DNA from: Fidelibacterota bacterium UBA7300
Lineage (GTDB): Bacteria > Fidelibacterota > Marinisomatia > Marinisomatales > UBA2128
DNA length: 5,799 bases
NCBI GenBank assembly: GCA_002471865.1
Contig: DKQU01000079.1
Coordinates: 1 to 5,799 of the forward strand
Reading direction: 5' to 3'
Below are positions 1 to 5,799 of the stretch, in pieces (position 1 is the first letter of the stretch; every line of letters starts with the position of its first letter). The translations under genes and the position numbers were made by a program. The notes under the pieces were generated by a model. That model saw only the letters and a program-made list of their open reading frames with translations. It was not told the DNA's origin and ran no database searches.

Positions 1-2975
1 GCCCGGATAGAAGACCTGAGATTCGCCAGTTTAAACTGTTCCGCCGTGAAGTTGTAATTGCTGCTCATGTTCCAGGTGAGAAGATTGTTGATCTTCTTCT
101 CCTCGCCGTCTTTTAATACTTTCGCCTGCAAGACGTTTTTCAGCGAGAAGTTGATTTTCTTAGCCTCTCGAGTAGAAGTAGCTCCGATCATGGTGCCGCT
201 GAAAGGATCAAAAAGGTGCTCCCCGCCAATGCTGTCGGAGATGGTTTTGAAGTATCCCGGATCGTAGCCGAGAATAGACTTCGAGTAATCGGGTGTATAG
301 CTGAGTCCGATAGACGGCGTCATGGTGTGCCGCAGAGCCAGCAGGGGACCGATCTTCACCGGAAAGAGGCCGTAGAGTTTGGTGTTGGCACTCAGCGAAA
401 GAGAACCGGTATGCCGAGCCCGGAAGCCGTCCACTTCATGTCTGTCCGTAAAGTTGCCGAGAGTATCAACGGCATCGGCGTCGAAATAGCGGGTAATCCA
501 CTGTTCACGAAAACTCACTCTGGGCTGAACGGCGATGTGCTGAAAGAGTCGAAAGGAACCAGAGAGGGAAAAATTGTGTGTCCAGCTGTTGTCTTGATCA
601 TGCTCAAGATCTTTCCAGACGAATGTATCAGTCGTGTCGAAAATAGTGTTTCCCAGTGAATCCTCGCCCACAGAGTCTACATAAGTGGTGTCGTACTCTG
701 ATTCATAAAATCCGGTTTGCTTATTTTTCATAGCACTGTTATACGACCAGTAAATGGTGCTCCCTTTTTCGCTTCCGCCAAACAGTTGAGACTGTCCTTT
801 CCGGAATGAGAGCGACGGCAGTACGGCATTGGTTTCATTGATCCGCTGGCCTTCCCGGACTGGAGCTTCGTAGTAGAGAGAGTCGATATTATCTTCAGAT
901 TTGTGGGTCTTTGCTTCCGCCATGAGGTTGCGGTTTTCAGAAACACTGGCGGAGAGACTCAGTCCAAGCTTCGGCCACCGCTTGGAGTAGTTAGCCTGGG
1001 AATTTGCGGATTGGTTCAGCCGGGTACTTCTGTCCACGCCAAGCTTGCGGTTGAACGTGTTGTCGCTGTAGTAGCTACCTTTGACGTTAAATGACTGATT
1101 GTGCCGCATCTTCTGGCGATGATTCCAATTCACAGACCACCCTACGGAACCGGGTTGGTCGAAAAGATCCGTGATTTCTTTTTCGGCAATAAATCGGTTG
1201 TAGCGAAAGTTGAAACTGCCGTTAAAACCATATCGCACAAAGTAGTTGTTGCGGCTCTGCAGAAGAATCCCCTTTTCATCATAGAAGTCGAGGAAGAACT
1301 GACTGTTCACAAATTCGTTCACGGCCCAGAAATAGCCGAGATTTTTCAAGTATCGCCCCTGAGTAGCGTTCTGGCCGTAAGACGGCATGATCCAGCCGGA
1401 ATGACGCCTGCCTCCCTGATCAGGAAAAACGCCAAAAGGGAGCCCGAACAGCGGTACACCACCTAGGTAAAGTATGATGGGCTTAACAAAAATCTTATCT
1501 TGGGATATCATCTTCATCTTCTGGCTCTGAAAGTGAAAATGGGGGCTAGGATCTAGGTCACAAGTGGTGTAAGCGCTATGAGAAACATAGTAACTATCTT
1601 CATCCCGATTCCTGATTTCAGATCCGCGGTAATAGCCGTCATCCAACTGCGTCTTCCCGTGTTTTACTCGACCCCTCCCGGTAGATAGATTGTAAGTTAT
1701 AGACTTGCCTGTCATGGGGTCTCGCCCCTTTTGCTTGAGGACAGGGAAATTGTCTAGTGTCGGGATAGAGTCGTTTTCACTGTTTAAGGTAGGAAGTGCA
1801 TGCATCAGATTATCATCCCATGCTACCGCCACGAATCCCGATTCCAACTGCAGATCCTGATAATCAATGCGTGCCTTTTTCCGCAGGGTGGTCAGTTCTT
1901 CCGGGATCAGATAGTCCAGCGTGTCAGCCCGATATACAATCGGATCACTGATATTCTCTGAGGCGTCATCAGGGTGATATTCTCCTCGGGCGCCGCCTAC
2001 CACTTTAATCGTTTGCAGTTCTACATTTCCGGCAGAATCACCACTGAATTCTAACGTAATCGTATCACCGGAAGCGATATTTTTACCCTGGTAGACCGAA
2101 TCCTCAAATAGGTGATAAAGGGTGGTTGCCATCCCTTCCAGCCGTACGGAGTCGAGCCTGCCGTCCACCATAAAGGCCTCCAGTTGCTTGCCGGTCATAT
2201 CATCTTTGAACTCTATGGCGGCGTATTCTTTTTCAGAGCCGGTAGTATCTGTCGGTAACTTAACTTTACCTGAGTTGGGATAGATAATGTGTGCCTTGTC
2301 TGGAATGGAAAGATGCTTCAGAATATCATCTTCGTATATGAGGAATATCTCCGTTCCGGAAATGATACGATTCTCTTGAGTGATAACCGGATTTTCAAAA
2401 AGGACTGAAGTCTCAGCACCGGCATTGTACACACTTTTGCCGCATGTCGTCCGGCGATTTTCTTCTTCAATCACCACGTTACCCAAAGCTGTGTAACTGG
2501 CGGCGTCCAGTTCTTCTTTCTTGCGATAAGTGATGCTCTGGGAAGTAATCGTCTGTTTTTGCTGGACGAATTTTACGGTACCGTTTGCCGCGCCGCTGTC
2601 TATCTCCATATGATATTCCAATGTATCACTCGTCAGATAGTAATCAGGATCACTAAATTCATTCCTGCCATATCCTGTGACGATGTCCAGTTCCGTCTCC
2701 AAGTGAAGTGAGTCAGCAGTCAAAAGCTGTTCACCTCTTTCCATCCGGACATTCTGAACGAAAGTAGCGTTATTAGCTTCCTGGCGGAAATAAGCTCTAT
2801 CGGAAGTGAGTATCGCCTCGCCTTTACGGAATTTTACATTTCCTCGAAGGAACTGAGTTGCTTTGCCATCTTTGTCTGTGATACTCTCCAACTCATCCGC
2901 ATGGATCAGCCGGAGCCGTTCCTGGGAATTGACAGCAGCAACAATAAATAAAAAAGAGAGTAGGAGTCGTCTCAC
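1..2975 (-). CDS. lptD: LptD/OstA-family LPS-assembly outer-membrane protein, 3' end beyond window
   Basis: LptD is the outer-membrane beta-barrel that, with lipoprotein LptE, inserts lipopolysaccharide into the outer leaflet. From the GTG at 2975 the frame is open for 991 codons and leaves the left edge without a stop. Residues 1-18 (MRRLLLSFLFIVAAVNSQ) look like a Sec signal peptide, which supports this start. Residues 45-212 carry about six copies of an OstA-type beta repeat (pattern GNV.F......LTSD.L.Y). A second periplasmic block follows to about 470. The family signature then appears: TTCD at 469-473, PHFHF, PLFG.PFGVFP from 508, and GWIMPSYG at 527-534. The rest is rich in aromatic and alternating polar residues, as in barrel strands. 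The start overlaps the rarA stop by 4 bases (GTGA) with only a weak upstream GGA, so translation is probably coupled to rarA. Only Cys178 and Cys472 are visible. The family call is firm; the exact orthology to proteobacterial LptD is less so. Confidence 0.88.
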   Translation of the reverse strand, partial: MRRLLLSFLFIVAAVNSQERLRLIHADELESITDKDGKATQFLRGNVKFRKGEAILTSDRAYFRQEANNATFVQNVRMERGEQLLTADSLHLETELDIVTGYGRNEFSDPDYYLTSDTLEYHMEIDSGAANGTVKFVQQKQTITSQSITYRKKEELDAASYTALGNVVIEEENRRTTCGKSVYNAGAETSVLFENPVITQENRIISGTEIFLIYEDDILKHLSIPDKAHIIYPNSGKVKLPTDTTGSEKEYAAIEFKDDMTGKQLEAFMVDGRLDSVRLEGMATTLYHLFEDSVYQGKNIASGDTITLEFSGDSAGNVELQTIKVVGGARGEYHPDDASENISDPIVYRADTLDYLIPEELTTLRKKARIDYQDLQLESGFVAVAWDDNLMHALPTLNSENDSIPTLDNFPVLKQKGRDPMTGKSITYNLSTGRGRVKHGKTQLDDGYYRGSEIRNRDEDSYYVSHSAYTTCDLDPSPHFHFQSQKMKMISQDKIFVKPIILYLGGVPLFGLPFGVFPDQGGRRHSGWIMPSYGQNATQGRYLKNLGYFWAVNEFVNSQFFLDFYDEKGILLQSRNNYFVRYGFNGSFNFRYNRFIAEKEITDLFDQPGSVGWSVNWNHRQKMRHNQSFNVKGSYYSDNTFNRKLGVDRSTRLNQSANSQANYSKRWPKLGLSLSASVSENRNLMAEAKTHKSEDNIDSLYYEAPVREGQRINETNAVLPSLSFRKGQSQLFGGSEKGSTIYWSYNSAMKNKQTGFYESEYDTTYVDSVGEDSLGNTIFDTTDTFVWKDLEHDQDNSWTHNFSLSGSFRLFQHIAVQPRVSFREQWITRYFDADAVDTLGNFTDRHEVDGFRARHTGSLSLSANTKLYGLFPVKIGPLLALRHTMTPSIGLSYTPDYSKSILGYDPGYFKTISDSIGGEHLFDPFSGTMIGATSTREAKKINFSLKNVLQAKVLKDGEEKKINNLLTWNMSSNYNFTAEQFKLANLRSSIR
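2340..2843 (-). other. Six-fold OstA-type beta-repeat block inside the LptD-like protein
   Basis: Residues 45-212 contain about six imperfect units starting near residues 45, 75, 106, 132, 165 and 194. Typical units read GNVKF...EAILTSDRAYF, NVRME...QLLTADSLHLE and NGTVKF...TITSQSITY. Unit spacing is about 26-33 residues. In the OstA/LptA fold such units are successive turns of a beta-jellyroll that carries LPS acyl chains across the periplasm. The repeat is seen in the protein only; the DNA copies have diverged, so this is old family structure and not a recent tandem duplication. Confidence 0.6.
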
Positions 2976-4279
2976 GAATTGTTGTCCGGATAACGGTCAG
3001 TCCAAAGGTGCTTAAGTCGTTTTCGGATGTACTCTTCATACCCTTGAGTTGACGGTTTATAGAATGTTTCAGCTTTCTCATTTTCCGGAAAGTAGTTTTT
3101 CTGAATAAAGTGGTCAGGATGATTATGCGGATAGTCGTAGTCCTTGCCGTAGTCGAATGATTTCATTAGCGGTGTCGGTGCATTGCGTAAATGCAGAGGT
3201 ACCGGTGAAGTTCCTTCCTCGTGTATTTTTCGTGTTGCTCCTGCAATAGCCAGTGTGCTAGCGTTAGACTTGGCAGCAGCGGCGAGATAGGTTATCACTT
3301 GCGCCAGCACCAGCGACGCTTCCGGCATGCCGATGGCGTGGACAGCATTGAAGCCGGCGGTGGCTAATGGAAGGGCTTGAGGGTCTGCATTCCCAATGTC
3401 TTCGGATGCGAGGATAATGAGCCGCCGTGCGATGAACTCCGGCTTTTCGCCCCCTTCCAGCATAGTGGCCAGCCAGTAGATAGCGGCGTCAGGATCGCTC
3501 CCGCGGACAGACTTAATGAGGGCGGAAATGGCATCGTAGTGATAATCGCCGGCTTTGTCGTAGAGATTGGTTTTGGATTGGAGAGCTTCCTGCAGTACTT
3601 CCATGATAATCATAATTTTCCCACCATCATCATCCACTACTGCCAGAGTCGCTTCCAAAGTGTTAAGCATTTTTCGTGCGTCACCACCGGCTGACTTGAT
3701 CAGTTCAGTACGAACGTCCATGGCAAAGTGAATATTTTTCAGGGCCAACTGATCATCCTTTGATAGTGCACGGGAAAGGATGTTGTCAAGATCGTCATCA
3801 GACAGTGGCTGCAGTTTCAAGACACGACAGCGGGAGAGTAGAGGCGAGATAACCTCAAAGGATGGATTTTCAGTTGTAGCGCCGATGAAGAGGATTACAC
3901 CTTGTTCCACAGCATGCAAAAGGGCGTCTTGCTGAGCCTTATTGAAACGATGAATTTCATCAATAAATAGGAGAGTCTGCCTGTTCATCTGGCGGTTGGT
4001 CTTACCGATCTCAAGAACACTACGTACATCCTTTACACCTGATGAAACTGCCGAAAGTTCATAGAAATCAGTTTCTGTCTCCCGTGCAATTATTTTTGCC
4101 AAAGTTGTTTTACCTGTTCCGGGTGGACCCCACAAAATCATGCTGAAGAGACTGTTTTCTTTGATCGCCTTGTGAAGAAGTGTGCTGTCTCCCGAAAGAT
4201 GGGACTGTCCGATAAAATCTTCCAATACGTCTGGGCGGATTCTTTCAGCGAGTGGCGGTAATGTAGAATTCTTTGGCAT
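2972..4279 (-). CDS. rarA: Replication-associated recombination protein A (RarA/MgsA, AAA+ ATPase)
   Basis: RarA belongs to the clamp-loader-like AAA+ family (WRNIP1/Mgs1 in eukaryotes). It is a cytoplasmic tetrameric ATPase acting at stalled replication forks, with links to SSB and recombination. Counting from the ATG at 4279 (435 aa), the visible motifs are: N-terminal PLAERIRPDVLEDFIGQ; Walker A GPPGTGKT at 51-58; Walker B LLFIDE at 103-108 followed by HRFNKAQQDA; sensor 1 GATTENPS from 133; an SRCR arginine-finger segment at 149-152; and sensor 2 GGDARK at 198-203. The C-terminal half has the RarA-specific ISALIKSVRGSDPDAAIYW, ASEDIGNADP and PLHLRNAPTPLMK blocks. Length matches the family (about 440 aa). 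A TTG at 4288 would add three residues (MYD), but the ATG gives the family-like N-terminus. The stop overlaps the lptD-like start by 4 bases, so the two genes are probably co-transcribed. Nothing is missing or broken. Confidence 0.96.
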   Translation of the reverse strand: MPKNSTLPPLAERIRPDVLEDFIGQSHLSGDSTLLHKAIKENSLFSMILWGPPGTGKTTLAKIIARETETDFYELSAVSSGVKDVRSVLEIGKTNRQMNRQTLLFIDEIHRFNKAQQDALLHAVEQGVILFIGATTENPSFEVISPLLSRCRVLKLQPLSDDDLDNILSRALSKDDQLALKNIHFAMDVRTELIKSAGGDARKMLNTLEATLAVVDDDGGKIMIIMEVLQEALQSKTNLYDKAGDYHYDAISALIKSVRGSDPDAAIYWLATMLEGGEKPEFIARRLIILASEDIGNADPQALPLATAGFNAVHAIGMPEASLVLAQVITYLAAAAKSNASTLAIAGATRKIHEEGTSPVPLHLRNAPTPLMKSFDYGKDYDYPHNHPDHFIQKNYFPENEKAETFYKPSTQGYEEYIRKRLKHLWTDRYPDNNS

Positions 4280-4321
4280 ATCGTACAAACTTAGACCCGT
4301 TGTTGTAGAAAATCAAACAAA
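4279..4321 (-). promoter_or_regulatory. Candidate rarA-lptD promoter, Bacteroidetes-style motif
   Basis: Read on the minus strand, TAAGTTTG (4286-4293) matches the published Bacteroides -7 consensus TAnnTTTG. A TTTG (4314-4317) lies 20 bases upstream, close to the known -33 TTTG spacing. Only six bases separate the -7 box from the rarA ATG, so a transcript from this promoter would begin at or next to the ATG and have essentially no leader. That would fit the lack of a well-placed Shine-Dalgarno before this ATG. The motif is short and AT-rich, so chance is possible. No convincing sigma70-type -35/-10 pair was found for this strand. Confidence 0.35.
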
Positions 4322-4338
4322 TGAAGAAGTAATTCGGA

Positions 4339-4367
4339 TTGCAATTATCCCTCAGGCGTCTTACACT
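4339..4367 (+). promoter_or_regulatory. Candidate sigma70-type promoter for the FKBP-terB-methyltransferase unit
   Basis: TTGCAA (4339-4344, 4 of 6 matches to TTGACA) and TACACT (4362-4367, 4 of 6 to TATAAT) are separated by exactly 17 bases. Transcription would start near 4374, giving a leader of about 20 bases that contains the AGGAG ribosome-binding site. It is the best pair in the short divergent region, but both boxes are imperfect. Confidence 0.35.
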
Positions 4368-4380
4368 CCGCTCAACTGAA

Positions 4381-4385
4381 AGGAG
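4381..4385 (+). promoter_or_regulatory. Shine-Dalgarno AGGAG of the FKBP gene
   Basis: AGGAG lies 7 bases before the ATG at 4393, an ideal distance. It decides the start in favour of this ATG over the in-frame upstream TTG at 4339, which has no such site and would sit inside the proposed -35 box. Confidence 0.75.
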
Positions 4386-4392
4386 AGTAATA

Positions 4393-4827
4393 ATGATACC
4401 TTACACATTAATAATATTATTGATGACTGTAGTGGCTTTTGGGGCAGTAGTTCAGGATGAAGCCAATGATGAATCGGGTTTTGGTGATATTACAACCCCT
4501 AGTGGACTTCGATACAGAGAGACAGAAATCGGTGATGGTCTTTCACCAGAGAAAGGACAAATGGTGGTTGTACACTACACCGGCTGGCTCCCGGACGGGA
4601 CAAAGTTCGACAGTTCTGTTGATAGAGGTCAGTCGTTCCAATTCCAGATTGGCATTGGCAGAGTCATCAAAGGTTGGGATGAAGGAGTCATGTCTATGAA
4701 AGTAGGTGGAAAGCGGATGTTATTCATCCCGCCTGAGCTTGGATATGGCAGCAGAGGTGCAGGGAATGTAATTCCTCCCAACGCTCCTCTCATTTTCGAA
4801 GTGGAACTTCTCGATATCCTAAAGTAG
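4393..4827 (+). CDS. FKBP-type peptidyl-prolyl cis-trans isomerase, probably exported
   Basis: This enzyme class catalyses cis-trans isomerisation of Xaa-Pro bonds and helps proteins fold. The product is 144 aa. Residues 1-20 form a hydrophobic segment (MIPYTLIILLMTVVAFGAVV), read as a signal peptide or N-terminal anchor, followed by an acidic linker and then one FKBP domain at about 37-144. By comparison with human FKBP12, the drug/substrate pocket residues are all present: Tyr62 (VHYTG), Phe72-Asp73 (KFDSS), Phe82, Val91-Ile92, Trp95 (VIKGWDEG), Tyr118 (LGYGSRG) and Phe135 (LIFEVELLDI). It should therefore be an active isomerase. The size is that of a minimal single-domain FKBP; there is no long N-terminal dimerisation domain as in FkpA or Mip. 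It is the first gene of a tight plus-strand unit and ends 8 bases before the next start. A periplasmic location is inferred, since the N-terminus lacks the usual basic residues. Confidence 0.93.
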   Translation: MIPYTLIILLMTVVAFGAVVQDEANDESGFGDITTPSGLRYRETEIGDGLSPEKGQMVVVHYTGWLPDGTKFDSSVDRGQSFQFQIGIGRVIKGWDEGVMSMKVGGKRMLFIPPELGYGSRGAGNVIPPNAPLIFEVELLDILK

Positions 4828-4835
4828 CTCAGTAT

Positions 4836-5288
4836 ATGATTGGACGAATTAAAACGTTTTTTACTCACCGATCTTCCACCGGAGATTTAGTTGGTGAGAA
4901 AAATGTGGTCCCTATGGCAGCTTGTGCTCTCATGATGGAGATGGCTCATGCCGATGGCGAATTCTCTGATGAGGAATTGAGCCATATTATAGATATTTTG
5001 AAAGATGAGTATCATATATCTGCAAAAGAGATGGAAGATTTAATAACTCTGGCGGATGAGGAACGAAAAGAAGCTATCGATCTGTGGAAATTCAGTAGAC
5101 AGATTCGTGACAATTGCAGCAGAGAAGAGCAAAGAAAAATCCTGACATTACTTTGGAAAGTAGTGTATGCCGATGGACATCTCGATAAGCATGAAGACTA
5201 TCTTATGCACAAACTTGCAAATGTTTTCGACTTGACTCATAAGGAACTAATAGAAGCGAAAATAGCGGCAAAAGGTGAATCTGAATGA
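4836..5288 (+). CDS. TerB-family (tellurite-resistance TerB-like) small acidic protein
   Basis: This 150-aa soluble, probably all-helical protein has no signal peptide or membrane segment. It shows the TerB two-half layout: a first acidic site HADGEFSDEE at 38-47 and a second, pseudo-symmetric site YADGHLDKHED at 111-121, each flanked by amphipathic helices (for example ALMMEMA before the first and TLLWKVV before the second). In studied TerB proteins such acidic clusters bind metal ions. Many stand-alone homologues have no link to tellurite, and no other ter gene is in view, so the biochemical role is unknown. The start at 4836 has only a weak upstream purine run (AAAG at 4821-4824), consistent with reinitiation after the FKBP stop 8 bases before. 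The stop overlaps the methyltransferase start by 4 bases (ATGA). Confidence 0.82.
   Translation: MIGRIKTFFTHRSSTGDLVGEKNVVPMAACALMMEMAHADGEFSDEELSHIIDILKDEYHISAKEMEDLITLADEERKEAIDLWKFSRQIRDNCSREEQRKILTLLWKVVYADGHLDKHEDYLMHKLANVFDLTHKELIEAKIAAKGESE
5271..5278 (+). promoter_or_regulatory. Shine-Dalgarno of the methyltransferase gene, inside the terB-like gene
   Basis: AAAGGTGA lies 6 bases before the ATG at 5285 and is complementary to the anti-Shine-Dalgarno region. It sits within the last codons of the TerB-like gene. It supports the overlapping start and shows that this organism uses ordinary SD-led initiation for at least some genes. Confidence 0.65.
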
Positions 5289-5799
5289 TTCCCAAAAGAA
5301 ATAAGAAAATATACACACCGTTTTATCAGCGACTTGTGAGGATAAAATCTCAAGCGGGCACTCATTTTCTAGATTTCAAGAAGCGGGAGCTTAAGCATAT
5401 AGCAGATTGGATTGCTGAGAACGGAGAAGACGGTCAGATCTTAGATATGGGGTGCAGTTCAGGATTTACTACCCGACAGCTGGCTGATCGCTTTGGCAGT
5501 TCCCGTGTTCATGGTGCCGATATCAACTGGAAATCTGTAAACAAATGTAGCGAGAGATATGATGATCTTGATTTTCATCATATAGATTTAGACTTCTATA
5601 AAACCTACAGAGGCAAATATGGGACAGTGCTTTTGTCTCATGTAATAGAGCATGTTAATCAACCCGTTGCACTACTAAACAGAGTCAAAACTTTGTTGAC
5701 AGAGAATGGAAAACTAATCGTCAGTGTACCTCAGGAAAGAATCCGAGGCGATTCTGCTATTCCCGAAAACTTCTACAATCTACTCCGACTAAAGTTTGA
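5285..5799 (+). CDS. Class I SAM-dependent methyltransferase, 3' end beyond window
   Basis: 171 codons are visible before the right edge, with no stop. The protein has a basic N-terminus (MIPKRNKKIY), helices to about residue 47, then the Rossmann-type SAM-binding core. Motif I is ILDMGCSSGFTT at 52-63, with Cys56 at a position often held by Gly in this loop. An acidic residue after the second strand is Asp79 (GADIN). HIDLDF follows at 99-104. Motif IV-like LLSHVIEHV lies at 116-124 and the post-motif strand GKLIVSVPQ at 142-150, followed by ERIRGD. The SHVIEHV and GKLIVSVP pattern is that of the UbiG/Methyltransf_11-type small-molecule or glycan methyltransferases; the true substrate cannot be told. 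It is coupled to the TerB-like gene by an ATGA overlap and has its own SD site. The missing C-terminus would hold much of the substrate-specific part. Confidence 0.88.
   Translation, partial: MIPKRNKKIYTPFYQRLVRIKSQAGTHFLDFKKRELKHIADWIAENGEDGQILDMGCSSGFTTRQLADRFGSSRVHGADINWKSVNKCSERYDDLDFHHIDLDFYKTYRGKYGTVLLSHVIEHVNQPVALLNRVKTLLTENGKLIVSVPQERIRGDSAIPENFYNLLRLKF

Noticed and set aside
728..946. Minus-strand 72-codon frame
   Set aside because: It is in another frame inside the lptD-like gene, whose own frame stays open and matches the family on both sides.
216..1466. Plus-strand open frames at 216-659 and 1101-1466
   Set aside because: They lie antisense to the continuous lptD-like frame, have no recognisable domain, and their proteins look like antisense translations of a barrel gene.
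2893..3081. Minus-strand 62-codon frame across the rarA-lptD junction
   Set aside because: It overlaps both genes out of frame, with a low-complexity CCCC stretch and no conserved pattern. The real lptD start in another frame gives a proper signal peptide.
3377..3694. Plus-strand 105-codon frame
   Set aside because: It is antisense to the conserved C-terminal half of rarA with no independent start signal.
4338..4345. ATTGCAAT palindrome as a possible operator
   Set aside because: An 8-base perfect palindrome in AT-rich DNA is expected by chance, and no second copy was noticed in the divergent region.
4182..4379. Plus-strand 65-codon frame across the divergent promoter region
   Set aside because: It is antisense to the rarA N-terminus and ends before the FKBP start; no domain and no ribosome-binding site.
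4629..4868. Minus-strand 79-codon frame
   Set aside because: It is antisense to the FKBP domain, whose frame is fully conserved.
4836..5288. Tellurite-resistance operon
   Set aside because: Only one TerB-like gene is present; no terA, terC, terD or terE is in view, so the resistance label is not justified.

Overview
The window holds two divergent gene blocks separated by a control region of about 113 bases (4280-4392). On the minus strand, reading leftwards, are rarA (replication-fork / recombination AAA+ ATPase) and a very large lptD-type outer-membrane gene that runs off the left edge. On the plus strand, reading rightwards, are an exported FKBP-type peptidyl-prolyl isomerase, a small TerB-domain protein, and a SAM-dependent methyltransferase cut off by the right edge. 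No tRNA, rRNA, CRISPR array, insertion sequence or factor-independent terminator was seen. Coding density is almost complete.

Organism: an LptD-type protein implies a diderm (two-membrane) bacterium. The LptD sequence (TTCD..P.PHFHF, then PLFG.PFGVFP and GW.MPSYG) resembles the form I associate with the Bacteroidetes/Chlorobi/Ignavibacteria/Marinimicrobia (FCB) assemblage rather than the proteobacterial form. Two plus-strand genes have good Shine-Dalgarno sites, which argues against a typical Bacteroidetes genome and fits a less-studied FCB lineage better. The phylum is inference only; no marker gene is present.

Layout: 1-2975 (-) lptD-like, partial; 2972-4279 (-) rarA, overlapping lptD by 4 bases; 4280-4392 divergent promoters; 4393-4827 (+) FKBP; 4836-5288 (+) TerB-like; 5285-5799 (+) methyltransferase, partial, overlapping terB by 4 bases. 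The tight spacing says each side is one transcription unit.

The left unit pairs a cytoplasmic genome-maintenance protein with an envelope-biogenesis protein. The right unit pairs a probable periplasmic folding catalyst with two cytoplasmic proteins of unknown target. I see no clearly new system. The points most worth a second look are the large six-repeat periplasmic region of the LptD-like protein, a possible leaderless rarA transcript driven by a Bacteroidetes-style promoter motif, and the translationally coupled TerB/methyltransferase pair.
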